Shown here piece after piece: positions 22,701 to 33,777 of a stretch of DNA of 64,000 nucleotides (positions are counted from its first letter, which is position 1; every line of letters starts with the position of its first letter). A program made the position numbers and the translations under genes. Location: NCBI GenBank assembly GCA_963855995.1, contig OY979716.1:28470421-28534420 (forward strand), given 5' to 3'. Origin of the DNA: Muricea muricata (lineage: Eukaryota > Cnidaria > Anthozoa > Malacalcyonacea > Plexauridae). Under the pieces are notes generated by a model. It was not told the origin of the DNA and did not search any database. It saw only the letters and a program-made list of their open reading frames with translations.

Positions 22701-23485
22701 CTCTTTTTGTAGGGTGAGACTTTCTCCTTCGTACGGCGTTTCGACGGAGAGTTCAATTTCCCAATGATCAAGTTTTTTACTTCACACGGTTTACTGGATG
22801 CGGTTGGCCTTTTTACCCATTGACAAGGACCACTGGTGACACTATTTTTAAAGCGTGTATTCAACAAGTCTTCCAGCGAATACATAGCTGCTGAAATATG
22901 TTTACAGCCTCCATCCTGGCCTCCTTTACAAGTGCACTTAGCTTTCAAAACTGACCCTCTACTGGCACCTTTAGCTTCTAGAATAAACCATACATCATAA
23001 AATGCTTTGCCATGATCGTCAGATTTCTTCATACTGGGTCGAACTTTGCCCACATATAAATGCGCTCCCACACTGGGTAATGGCTTTGTTAATAGAGATT
23101 CAACATATCCCTCTTCAAAAAGACGATAGTCATCAAATGCTTTGTATGCGGCAAGCCCTTGTTTATCATATTCTGTGGAACTGTATATGAGATGGTTGAA
23201 AATATCGAAAAGACCAAATGGCGGCGATGCGTTAAAATCATTTACATATTCGTGCGCTGAAGATAGCGGATCTTCTATTTCAACACCATGAACGATCAAC
23301 TTGTTCTCCTCTTTTGATTTTGCATAGTCTAAGACAGGTATCAACATTTTTTCGACGGATTTCGCTATCTCAACTAATGCTGGTTTAAGATATCCCGTTA
23401 CTGAAACGCCACGCGCTTTTAAATATTGTTTCAAGTCAGATAGCGACATTTTCTCAAAATGATTGCGCTCCAAGGTATTATCCAT
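19710..23485 (-). CDS. SAP-SWIM-YqaJ exonuclease fused by splicing to Ulp1-type protease (900 aa)
   Basis: Nine exons: 23485-21559, 21220-21019, 20934-20848, 20768-20685, 20608-20576, 20475-20404, 20322-20250, 20163-20092, 19862-19710. All have canonical GT/AG and join in one frame to 900 aa. Domains: SAP-like ('LSDLKQYLKARGVSVTG', residues 13-45), SWIM zinc finger (CTCKGGQDGGCKH, about 185), YqaJ nuclease (GLKHE, 'ASVD', VEYKCPWS, 'YYFQVQVQM', about 420-630). A C48 protease follows with triad HWLLAVI (His), LLMDSL (Asp), NNCGIYTSKF (Cys). An unspliced message would stop just after YqaJ (at 21527). Role: likely end processing plus SUMO-like protein cleavage; inferred. Confidence 0.85.
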
Positions 23486-23605
23486 GCTTTGATAGAATTT
23501 TGCCCTTTTTTACTTTGCCTTTCTTTGTCTTTAAAAAGTAAATTTCACTAAAATTATCGATGATCAATAGTTCCCCGTATACAAAAGTATTAACGCGACG
23601 CTTGT

Positions 23606-23672
23606 TGTTTGTCCGACTGTTTCGAATTACTACACGTGTTACCCCCCGTCGATCTAACCTCGAAAAGGGTGG
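23606..23672 (-). repeat. ISL2EU right TIR
   Basis: 67 bp, inverted partner of the left TIR, followed by target duplication AT (23673-23674). Confidence 0.9.
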
Positions 23673-23884
23673 ATTGGAATCATGATGCATTTAAGAACAC
23701 CATCATGTTTTGAAATTACAACATACCGACTCAAGAGTGTTGAGGTCATTCATGAATGGTTGTAGAATTCTGTCTATTCCATGTTTCTTGAGAAGTTCAA
23801 CCTTACACAATGTGAACAGGTTGATTAAATTCATGGAAGATCTATATTCTGGCCTTATGTTTCCAAGAATGAAGTAAAATGCAC

Positions 23885-24539
23885 CTGAAATAGTTACATG
23901 ACATATGATAAGAACAGCTAGAAATAAGTGTAAAATTATACTAATTTATTATACTAGTTTATATTACCCTTTAGAGTTAAACTCTACTTTACAGTTCTTT
24001 ACCTAATGATCATGCAAAGTTCATGATTATATACACAAAAAGAAAAAAGTTCATGATTACATACATAAAAAGAAAAAAACATATCTTGAGTTCACAAGAT
24101 GTTATTTTTCGGAGTATGTTTTTTCTTATACTATGATTGCATGCTTGCATGATGTTAGCAGGTATAATCATTTCTGGCATTTTCTACCACTTCAAAACAC
24201 TAAGAAAAAACCAGCCAATTCCAACCAAGTTTTAACTTTTTAAAAACTTCAAACTATTTTACTTCAAAATTATTGTTACATATGGAAATCTATGTTCCTA
24301 GCAAAGGAATTGGACGTTGTAAAGTTCAATTAATGTCAGCATCAAAAGGAATTTTCACACGTGCACGGAAAGCTATGTTCCTACTAAAGGAATGGGACGT
24401 TGTAAAAATGCAGTGTCGATTGAATCTGATTGAATCAAACTGGTATTGTTCAGTGGTGTACGTTGTTCCTCTACTTTAAAAGCACAGACCAAACGCATGA
24501 AAAAAATCGCACAATTTTTGATATTTTTAGCTTGTGGGT
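23885..24539. other. EnSpm intron, no gene seen
   Basis: AT-rich sequence with a short duplicated segment (ATCTATGTTCCTAGCAAAGG-like at 24290 and 24370). No supported coding features. Confidence 0.4.
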
Positions 24540-25405
24540 ATGGAGGACGAATGGAACAAAAAGTTCAATCACGGTATGTATTATGTTTACTGTATTTTAG
24601 AACCGAAAGTTTTTAAACAAATTGTGCATATTAAAATAGTATATATTATTAATATTCATAAGTATATCAAGGCACGTGTTTATAGCTAGCTTATAAACTC
24701 GTGTGATTAAAATGTGACATCCGAGCAGGGTTGCCAGATCACTGCATTTTTGAGGCCAAATCGTCATTAGTGTAGTCAAGTAAACAAAGAAATCAAAAGC
24801 CAAGTACAAAGAAAAACAAAGAGCATTGTTGAAGATTTGGCCTCAAAAATGCAGTGATCTGGCAACCCTGCATCCGAGAACGAGTCAATGTTGGTAGTTA
24901 CTATATTGCAACACACTATGCTTCTGCCGACAAAGCTGTGGTTTTTAAACAAGGAAAAGAATAGTATAGTCTGTGGAATATAACAACTATCAACATTGAG
25001 ACGTGTGACATATAATGGGCTAATATTTGTTTACATTTAACTTTTGTGACTTGTAAAGAAGCCAAAGGAGAATCTGATCCAGATCCCAGAGCAAAATCGA
25101 GATCAAGGAAGACAAAGAGAAAGCTAAAAAGATTACAAAAAAGATTTTCAAATCTTTCTGTGCAAGGAGAGGACAAAAGGCAGAGAAAAATGGAAAGCTC
25201 GTCAAGAAGGCGAAGAAAGTCAAAAGCACCAGAAATAATAAAAGAAACTGCGGACAGTGGTGAAGACACTGAAATAATGGTCAGTGACTCAGAGACCACT
25301 AAAACCTGTGAGTGTGCCCCTGTTGTTTTTAGTGATACAGACATCCCATGCCTGAAACGAGAGAATGCTTTTTATGGAGCTTATCCAGAATCTAACTCTT
25401 TCTAA
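24540..25405 (+). CDS. Small basic protein in EnSpm (two exons, 126 aa)
   Basis: Exon 1 (24540-24573, MEDEWNKKFNH) ends at donor GTATGTA. Exon 2 (25059-25405) starts after acceptor TTGTAAAG and stays open for 116 codons. The product is strongly basic in the first half ('KSRSRKTKRKLKRLQKRF') and acidic later, typical of a DNA-binding accessory factor, but I recognise no family. It lies within an intron of the transposase gene on the opposite strand, and a hAT MITE sits in its own intron. By analogy with plant TnpA it could bind the subterminal repeats; this is speculation. Confidence 0.5.
24726..24870. mobile_element. hAT-type MITE, 145 bp
   Basis: TIRs of about 37 bp starting CAGGGTTGCCAGATCACTGC are flanked by a perfect 8-bp target duplication CATCCGAG (24718-24725, 24871-24878). 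The 8-bp duplication and CAGGG ends indicate hAT. Non-coding. Confidence 0.9.
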
Positions 25406-25452
25406 ATTACTCTAAACGTGTCTAATATAAATACATTTATATACACATATAT

Positions 25453-25631
25453 TGGGTCATTCCAAAAAAGGTCCATACCTCACCCATAGGCAATTCCTGT
25501 CGTCCAGGGAGGGGTTGAGAAAAATGGTCTAAAAAATGTTTCAAATTTGTATAAAATGTCCGGAGATGGGGAGGGCCCGGTATTGTTAATTTCCTCCATG
25601 GGCGGGTGTGGATCTTTTCTGGAACAACCCA
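25453..25631. mobile_element. MITE, family 1, copy 1
   Basis: Inverted ends TTGGGTCATTCCAAAAAAGG / TCTGGAACAACCCA enclose G-rich interior sequence. A related copy is at 30552-30712. Confidence 0.7.
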
Positions 25632-27649
25632 TTATATATTTATACAGTCAGTCATATTGTCAAATAATCAATTGGTTACCTAATTTATGGTTCTTCGTTC
25701 TTGAGCCCAGGGGATTAGTTACTTGAAATTCATCATAGTAGCCATGAATCATCAGAGCATTTTCTACTTCTCCAAACAACGGATGAGTTTTGAAATATTC
25801 TCCATCACAGAAGTCTCTAATTTTACCATCAGTGCTGGTATGAGAATTGCAAGCCTAATTAAAAATAATTAGATCATTTCAATCTTGTATGTAATTCACC
25901 AGTTAACGGTCTGCCCTAGAGAGGGGTATTGGTATCCTGGGTGCCAGAGGCTTTCAGAGGGAAATTGGAGATGTGTAGTGGTGGAGATGAGGGTAGGGTA
26001 TCGGTAAACTCATCGAATTTACAGCTGCATCAGAGAAATTGTCACAAAAATGTCAGAACCTGTGGTTTGCAGGATACCCCTCCCTCTAGTTGAACCAGAG
26101 TAAATTATCTCCAGGTCTCAATGAGGCTGCCTCATAAGTACTGTATGATGATACTACAATAATTTTCATAGTTACATTAGAGATAATTATAATATAGACA
26201 TACATATAGTTTATAATGGGTCATCGCCCACACTAATTATTGAGTTATGAAATTTAAGTCACTGGCAGTATTTACAATGGGGCCTCCTAGTGATAAGGAG
26301 AACTCTACTATTCAAGAGTCTGAAAGAAAAATAACTGAATCTTAATAATAATATATCTAATGACTGAGTTTATAATATCTGGCCTGAAAAAGAAATTTGC
26401 CAAGAAACATCACAGATTTAAAAACATGTTTATATTCTTAATAAATAATCAAAGCAACATATACCTCAGTTAAAATGTCAGGATGATTTAAAAGAGCTGT
26501 CAATGTTTCCAAGATAGGAATGTATTGGAAAGTCTCCTTTCTTTGCACATACTTCATCTGGCCATTTTTCATTATGTACTGTCCCTCTTGGCTAAGAACA
26601 ATACTTTTTGGCTGCTGTAAAATAAAAATTGATCAATACTTATTCATATCATGATAATAATGGTGAAATAACCAACTAGTGTGTCGTTCACCCATTGAGT
26701 TATAGCACTTCCCATCTGGTAAATAAAGCCATCTGGCATTAAATATAATCAGGGTTAAGCATAAACTTTTAGGCAAATGTCAGTTAAGAAATAAAGATGC
26801 AATTATTTAGAACCTGCAGCAACTGATGTGAAAAAGTATATTTTAATGTTCTGAAGTGTCTAGCACAGAAAGTTTCTGTGGGTATTTGTTAGAGGCCAAT
26901 TTTCGTTTCTTCCACTGATAGTAATATATCTCTTCATTAGGTATATCTATTTATAATTATACTTATATATAATATATTTGTTTTTAACTTACAACAAAAT
27001 TAAGTTTTTCCACGAGATATTTAATTTGCAAATACTCGTTTGCCACTGGAGCCAAAGCTGTCTCATATATACTAGATTGGTTATTGAATACCTCCTGTAA
27101 ACCATCAATTTCAGCCCAATCCAAACCATTTCGAGCCAAGCACAACTTTACCTCACCGCCTAGCGTTTGAAGGCAGTAGTCTACTAAACTTTTTGTATTC
27201 TCCAACATTGAGTCAATTGCTTGTTGGCTCACAAGATTCACCTCCTTTGTTTTTAAAACAAATAAGGCAATAAACTTCGTAATATTCTCAATGTCGGTAA
27301 CTTCGTCAATTTCTTTGTCAGCTTGATCATCATCTTCGAATTCAGCATAGTCTTCAGTTGGGACACCTGTCGCATCATTAATTCCATGGTCTTCATCTCC
27401 TTCGTCAATCGAGTGATCTTGTGCGCATTGTTCCTTGTGTTTTCTGTCCAAGTGAGACTTGAAAGATGAGTACTTTTTGAAAGCTTGCCCACAATATGTG
27501 CACGAAATTGTAAAGTTGGGTTCGTTGCTGTGAACAAATCTGATGTGATGCAGGTATCTGTCAAACGTTTGCCCTGTGAACTCGCCACAGTATGGGCAAA
27601 CGTGCATATTAAAATTGAAAACCTCCTTAGCTAGGATTAATAAAGACAA

Positions 27650-28172
27650 GCTGCCAATTTTTCGCTCTCCACTTATTCAAAAAGTCAATACTAGTCTATG
27701 GCAGTCACTCTAACATTTAAATACAACATATATTTCTATCATGACACTATCATGACACTAGCATGACACACCACATTGTGACAATGGTATTGAATGTCAA
27801 CAGACACTAACATATGAATCGAATTACCATGCCGCTGCATGACAAGTTTTCGAGCACATGCACGCATTGTCGCGTAGGTTGAAGTATAACCTTTTTCTGC
27901 ACAGAGTATTCTTTCAAAAAATATTTCTGTTTGTACGCATTTAGATATAGTGTAGTTTTAGCTGGATAAAAGTGTAAAAACCATGCAGTCAAAAACACTT
28001 TTCGATATGCAAGTATTGTGTTGCTTTTCGGCCAATGAAAACCTAGCGTGCGTGGCACCGCCATAGGTTCATATTACATCAGGCCAGATAATAGTCTCAT
28101 TTCGCTTAAGACCAGCTTGGCAAGCAGTCACTGACTCTATAACAGTTACAGATATATTTATATACTAAGAGT
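27650..28172. promoter_or_regulatory. Divergent promoter region of EnSpm genes
   Basis: The 523-bp gap separates the start of the minus-strand transposase gene from the start of the plus-strand SAMD3-like gene. No ORF of note. Both transcripts must begin here or further in, so a shared bidirectional promoter is likely. Confidence 0.45.
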
Positions 28173-31100
28173 ATGGAAGGTGTAGAATTTGTGAAGAAAT
28201 GGTTGGTGGAGAGAGGATTCGAGAAGTACTGTGGCGCATTTGAAGGTAAATCTCAATACAAGTATAAACGTAATCGCCATGCCTGCTTCATTTTGGCTGT
28301 TGATAATGTCGTTGCCACAATAATTTTGGCGCACGAGTTGTCGTTAAATTTTTCTATTCGAGAAATAGTAAACATGTTTTGTCAAAAATACCTCATTATT
28401 AGCTCAAAGGACACAATCAAAGCTGCAATGAAAATCATGCGCGCGGCATAATTTCATGTTAGCTGTTTCAGCGTGTCGCTGCTTGGCTTTGACACTTCGT
28501 TTGGAAAATTCAGCTTCAAGATTTTGCTTGGCATTTCCTCAACTTTAGTAATATTATTCTTGATTGGATGTATGGAGGCGGCGATGTCAGCACAAATCGC
28601 AGTCCCCAAAGTTTGCGAGACCTATTAATCAATGTTTGAAGGCTCGTTTACAAGTGCGTCATGTCCCATGCGATTATCATTCTGGGCGTATAAAAATAAT
28701 GAAAACGATTGCTAGCGCCATTATTTCTGTTTATCAGTTACGGGCGAAATTCAAAACGTGACAACTGTACCACAGATCAGGTATAGAACCAGATGTCTCA
28801 CTTCCTATCTATTCCTAATGTTTTCGTGTCCGCGATTTTTCGGCTGATCACGAATTTCACACGCGAGATGACGCAACCAGAGAGCAAGAATTGCTCACGC
28901 AATGGCAATTGCCACGCTGACTTGTACTGCTTACGTGAGAGCACGAATTGGACACGCAACACCTCTGGCAAGCTTAAGTGTAATGCACATTTTTTATCAG
29001 AAAAAAGATAGGGAAGTGCAGAATTTTGGCAGTTAAACCGCGATTTTAGGTGCAACTACCTATTGATCTTTATTTTCTTGACGAATTTTACTGATAAATG
29101 ATACGCTGCTTCTTTTTAGCAAGAAAGATTCACGCCACGCGAGCAAATCTGACGCGAGCGATCTGACGCAAGTCTGACGCGAGCAAATCTGACGCGAGCA
29201 AATCTGACGCGAGCGATCTGACGCGAGCAAATTTGACGCGAGCGATCTGACGCGAGCGATCTGACGCGAGCAAGTCTGACGCGAGCAAATCTGACGCGAG
29301 AGATCTAACGCGAACAAATCTGACGCAAGCAAATCTGACGAAGGCTGATGCGAGCTCTTCAAAATCGCGGACATAAATTTTGCTTAGTGAGACATCTGGT
29401 TCTATACCTGATCTGTGACTGTACACACATTTACTCAATTACATACGCCATAGTCAGAATCGCATGCGATGTGTTCAAGATATGTCGCATCATGTAATAA
29501 ACCAGCCTTTAGGAAATATTTGAGAAATTAAAAAACCCGCGCATTTTAATTAATATTTGTCAATTAGCTAGTCCTCGTTCTCGGGCCCTTCGCCATTGCT
29601 GTAGACATCAGACTATCAGATCAAAGAGTAGAGACCAGATCATGTAATAACGATCCAAAGTTAGTTTGTATTTCTTCAACCACAGAAGGTGAAGTTGACA
29701 AGGAAACCTTGCTGTGCTTAACAGAGAGAGCAGTCGAACAGCTTGTACCTGTGCTGGGCCATCGTATGAAGTTTCTGAAGGCATTGGAAGCTTACAAAAG
29801 AGAGGCTGGTGAAAATGAGAGGAGTAGCAGTTCATCTGAAGATAGTATAAACCTCACTGCATTGGAAGTCATGTAAGTTTATTTGCATTTGCATACACTT
29901 TAGTATTGGTATAATTTCTTACGCATGCTGCCATACACGGTCAAGCTCATAGCTTGTTCATGGTTGGTGAAAAGAAGATTAGGGCGGTGTTGTTTGGGCA
30001 ATGTAAATTATTTACTCAACTTCTACTTTTTAGGTTTGACAACAGTTTGTATATTTTGCCATGTCTTCTCTTGTCTTCGGTGGCAAATTAATGTTACAAA
30101 TGCCTATTAATGTTAAAAAATACATGATGTCTATTTTGCTAAAAAAACCCAAATGTTTCATTCTGGATGTTGCCTTTTTAAACTTTTTTTGTTGTTTTGT
30201 TTCTCAGCTGCCCAGAAAGCCCATTGCTAAATCAAAGCATAGACATGAGTGAGCCAAGTACATCCCAGCAGCAGTCAAGTCCCCCATCACCAGACCCTGT
30301 CTTAAATGCCAAGCGCCCTTGGCCAGCAATGGTTCAGCTTCCAAAAAGCTTCCGACCAGAATTGGCAAGTGCATTACAGAGTGGCAACCCAAAGAGTTTG
30401 ACTTCAAGATTGAGAAGGGCTTTCAACCAAAGAATTTTTGATTACTTTTCTCAATATACTTTGTAAGTGCTTTACAGATTTCACTGAATTTAACTATAGA
30501 CTGTTATAGAATGCTGTCTATCTTGCATGCAATTAGTTATGTGACCTGATAATGAGTCGTTCCAAAAAAGATCCATACCCCACCCACAGAGGAAATTTCC
30601 GCTGTCGAGGGAGGGCGAGGAGAATCATGTAAAGAATGTCTTGAAGAGAGGGAGGGGAGTATTATCAATTTCCTCCGTGGGGGAGGTATGGATCTTTTCA
30701 GGAACGACCCAATATGTAATAAACTAACCAATATTCAAGTAAGTGTAATGAATTATGTGCATTTTGCCTTTAGTATTATTTGACATTTTTGCCCATTTTG
30801 CAATTTCTTCAATAAAGGTATCCTACCAAAAGTCAAATGCAATCACTCGCCCAGGCCATAATTCGAGAATATCCTTTCTTAAAAGACAAGACTATTGGAA
30901 GTGGCTATGTAAGTATTATAAAGTTTATTATACATTGCTGATGTGTTGGATTGGTCAATTGCATGTAGATACATGTAACTAGAGTGGACTGGAACACAGG
31001 GTATCAATCTGCAGACAACTCTGTTATTTGCTAGCAGATAACTTGAGCAGCTATTAACTAACAGATAACACAGGTATCTGCATTTTGAACCTACAATGTA

Positions 31101-32205
31101 GATTATTGTGATATTCCTGCTAATGATATATCATAAACAATTACTGGATGAGGTTTTTATGGTATGACAAAATGAAATTATGACATCAAGCCTTGGGAAG
31201 AGATAACTCTTACCCTCGACATTGATAATTTAGTATATCATGAAAATCTCATCTAGTACATGTTGAATAATGGAGGATTTGATGACTTCACAAAAAATGC
31301 AGGTAATAGTTACAGACTGATTTAAAGAAAAAAATCAATTTGGCCTGAAAATAAGTTAGGCAATTATGTTAACAGACTGGAAATATCCACGTGCAATAAT
31401 GTAAACTGTGTTTGGCCATGTATTTTTCAGGATTCTTGGGTTGCCCAGTTGTACGAGAAATTCAGGAATGAAAGAAGAAGGCTAACAGAAAACCCAGAAG
31501 TGAAGGCCCAAAAATTGAAACGGTCAGTTGCCGGTGCAGGTGGTACAACACCCACATCCTTGACAAAAAAAGTCAAAAGAGGGGATTTAAACTGGGAACC
31601 ACATTTTCCAGAAGGTGAAGATGAAACAACCATAAATCTTCACAAACAGTTCCTAAAAGCTGAATACCTGAAACGGTTGCCAGATAAGGGGAAAATGGCA
31701 AGGCGAATGTTGGTGACATTTGCTGATCGGAGAAAGATGGTGAATGAGAAAAGGCCCATTAGGGATATAAAGGAGGAATACCCAGCACTGTTTTGTTTCT
31801 CAGAGGTAAGCATGAGAATGATTTATGTTTAATTACTGGTGAAGTGAAGTGTGTAACTAATTGCGTGTGTTACAATTATATGCTGTGATGGTTGATGCAG
31901 ACATCTACAATGTATTTATTTTCTTCTTCTCTTGACTTAGATCGTTGCAGAATTTGAGCGTCTGCTGATGGTAACATCTGGTGTTGCAGAATCATTTATG
32001 CACAATATCGGAAAAGTTGCAGCTGCCATTATACATGTTGCAAGAGGAAAGACTGCCTTCAAAAAAGAGATGAAAAAGTACCTTGACTTGCTAGAAACAA
32101 GCGAAGGAGTTGATGAACCCGCTGAAAGTAAGTCAACCTAGTTTAGTACATGCTTTCAAACAAGCCATGGAATGTCTAAAGAATTTTGTTCATTATAATC
32201 TTGAA

Positions 32206-32265
<60 letters not shown>

Positions 32266-33379
32266 AATTATAAAGTGCTCAATTGATCTCCAGAGCATAA
32301 TCAACAAATAAGACACTAAGACTTAGCAAGTTGTGTAAAGCATATCATCACATACTTGCGCCTTTATTAGGGTGATAACAGGGTCACTGATATCGCTTTT
32401 TGTTCCGCTCTATTTATCGCTGTAAAGCCATGAAGACACAAGTGTTTAAGTATGTAATAAACAGGTTATCATATAATTGGGGCGAGGCGATATCAGTTTT
32501 ATCACTTGAGGGACCATATCGTAAATGTCCCTCGCTCACTGCGCTCACTCGTGACATTTATGATATGGTTACGGTACCTCAAGCGATAAAACTGATATCA
32601 CCTTGCCCAAATTATGATAACCTATACATACAGCCTTATAAATCAGTTTATATTTCAGGGCACATGCATATATATATTGACTTAAACTTAGTTACAAATT
32701 ACTCATGTATATAATTTGTTTTATGCGTATTTTATAGAAGAACTTGCCGAAGTTGCCCTGGCGTTATTGCCCTTTCTGTTACCTCAGAAAAGAAATAAGT
32801 CTAACCAAGAAGAGTTTGTTCGTTTTATCTCGGTAAGAGTTCACTAATGTGTTTCATAAATTATAAAAAGAAATCTGCTTTGATGTATATGTGTTGCACC
32901 TAGTGTATCTAAAAGTATTTGGTGTATTTGGCGAATCTATAATGTTGCGTTTACATTTGCACCACCAAAAATTCGATCCCTGAATGAATTTTATGGCTAT
33001 CATAGATATTGTTTACTGACTTTTAACTGTATCTATTATTTAGGAGGATCAGGATGTGGATGCGTTTGCATTAACGCTCAAGTCACCGTTTCCAGTTATT
33101 GTTGTAAAAGGTGGCTTAGAAGGAATGCTGACTTCGAGCGTTGTGGCCGATCGACAAGTCCTATTTGAAGTGGAAGGCGGAATGGTGGACGCAACAATGG
33201 CGCTGTTTGCGACGTATTATGTATTCATGTATGAATACCCAGCTTCTTTGAACAATGTTTTTACGTATTTACAGAAGTGTATCTTCAAAATTCCAGATGG
33301 ACGGAAACTTCCGACATCTGTGATAACATTTGTGAACTCGTTGGACAGCAACGGAAACGCCGAAGTTGAAGATAGATGA
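28173..33379 (+). CDS. SAM-domain (SAMD3-like) protein of EnSpm, 532 aa, eight exons
   Basis: Exons 28173-28245, 29686-29872, 30208-30462, 30818-30908, 31431-31805, 31941-32127, 32738-32832, 33044-33379. Every junction is GT/AG and the joined frame is open to a TGA at 33377. The N-terminus is a SAM domain split across exons 1-2 ('VKKWLVERGFEKYCGAF', 'LTERAVEQLVPVLGHRMKF'). The rest matches the general layout of 'sterile alpha motif domain-containing protein 3-like' proteins common in cnidarians and fish. SAM domains oligomerise or bind RNA/protein. Location inside the EnSpm, ending just before its right subterminal repeats, shows it is element cargo or an element gene, not an ordinary host gene. 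Function in transposition is unknown. Confidence 0.85.
28771..29417. mobile_element. Non-autonomous TIR element, 647 bp
   Basis: 31-bp inverted ends starting CACAGATCAGGTATAGAACC are flanked by the 7-bp direct repeat ACTGTAC (28764-28770, 29418-29424). It is in intron 1 of the SAMD3-like gene. It contains a tandem array (29147-29345). No transposase. The superfamily is uncertain from a 7-bp duplication. Confidence 0.8.
29147..29345. repeat. 14/15-bp tandem array (CTGACGCGAGCAAAT-like)
   Basis: About 13 units of TCTGACGCGAGC(AA/G)A are present, CpG-rich against an AT-rich background. It generates periodic open frames that are not genes. Confidence 0.9.
30552..30712. mobile_element. MITE, family 1, copy 2
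   Basis: Inverted ends ATGAGTCGTTCCAAAAAAG / CAGGAACGACCCAAT, and an interior related to 25453-25631 (GGAGGG, AATTTCCTCC). It lies in an intron of the SAMD3-like gene. Confidence 0.7.
32208..32263. repeat. (TA)n microsatellite
   Basis: About 27 uninterrupted TA dinucleotides in an intron of the SAMD3-like gene. Confidence 0.95.
32463..32627. repeat. Imperfect foldback element, about 165 bp
   Basis: The arm AGGTTATCATATAATTGGGG... pairs with ...CCCAAATTATGATAACCT. The centre includes CTCGCTCACTGCGCTCACTCG. It is probably a MITE in an intron. Confidence 0.7.
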
Positions 33380-33477
33380 ACGCTTAATTAATGTATACAC
33401 TGGATAAAACCTTCTCATGCTTATAATATATTCTTTTTATAATATACTTGTGCCTTGTGAATTGTTTTTGGTCTTCC

Positions 33478-33760
33478 CTAAAGCGTAACTAAAATTTCAC
33501 TTGCTGGACTGCGTAAAACGTTTGTTTTACGCAATGTATTTGAGTACAAGATTACTCAAATAGATTGCGTAAAACTTACGTTTTACTCACGTTGAGTAAA
33601 GTATTCCTTTTACGCACGTTTTAGGTGTCAGTGTGAACGCATTGCGGTTTACGCAAATTTTGAGTAAATTTTACTCAAACATCACCGGTAAAGTTACTCA
33701 AATATTATGTGTTACTGTGAACGCATTTCTTTACTCAAATTTTGAGTAAGTTTTACGCAA
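33478..33760. repeat. EnSpm right subterminal repeats
   Basis: The same GAGTAA and ACGCAA words as at the left end, again in both orientations, over about 280 bp up to the terminal CAGTG. Confidence 0.8.
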
Positions 33761-33777
33761 GGGTTTTTTGCAGTGTA

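Larger units (their letters stand above)
17557..23672. mobile_element. ISL2EU DNA transposon, 6116 bp
   Basis: 67-bp TIRs (17557-17623 and 23606-23672) begin CCACCCTTTTCGAGG, differ at two positions, and are flanked by AT on both sides (17555-17556, 23673-23674), the usual ISL2EU target. Two convergent genes are both open when spliced: a THAP-DDE transposase on plus and a YqaJ-Ulp1 protein on minus. It lies in an intron of the EnSpm transposase. It looks complete and young. Confidence 0.92.
15014..27649 (-). pseudogene. EnSpm transposase gene (C2H2 fingers plus DDE-type core), spliced, frame-damaged
   Basis: Exons (5' to 3' on minus): 27649-26993 (two C2H2 fingers, acidic linker), 26614-26465, 25854-25680 ('YYDEFQVTNPLGS'), 23884-23727 ('FYFILGNIRPEYRS'), 17505-17332 ('STDNLGAHMIGGY'), 17210-16841 ('DIMHDQLEGVLP'), about 16620-16353 ('HYMVHYPRQIVR'), 16239-16044, then less certain exons near 15690-15620 and 15335-15014. 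Exons 1-6 join in frame with canonical GT/AG sites. The core matches Tnp2/Plavaka-like CACTA transposases widespread in cnidarians. Damage: a 2-bp insertion in exon 8 just before the conserved Glu of 'EAKHSYF', and no clear acceptor for exon 7. ISL2EU sits in the intron between 23727 and 17505. Confidence 0.75.
13852..33775. mobile_element. EnSpm/CACTA DNA transposon, 19.9 kb
   Basis: The ends are CACTGCAAAAAA ... TTTTTTGCAGTG, the CACTR signature, flanked by TA on both sides (13850-13851, 33776-33777). Both ends carry dense subterminal repeats of GAGTAA / ACGCAA in both orientations, a CACTA hallmark. Inside are a minus-strand multi-exon transposase gene (15014-27649), a small basic-protein gene and a SAM-domain gene. 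It is interrupted by an ISL2EU element and several MITEs. Insertion split the Polinton A GIY-YIG gene. Confidence 0.85.

Noticed and set aside
29060..29438. CRISPR-like or coding interpretation of the CTGACGCGAGC array
   Set aside because: Units are contiguous with no spacers; it is a tandem repeat inside a TIR element in animal DNA.
33742..33777. ATG at 33742 as the start of the zinc-finger protein
   Set aside because: It lies in the EnSpm end; the protein really continues from the split GIY-YIG gene.
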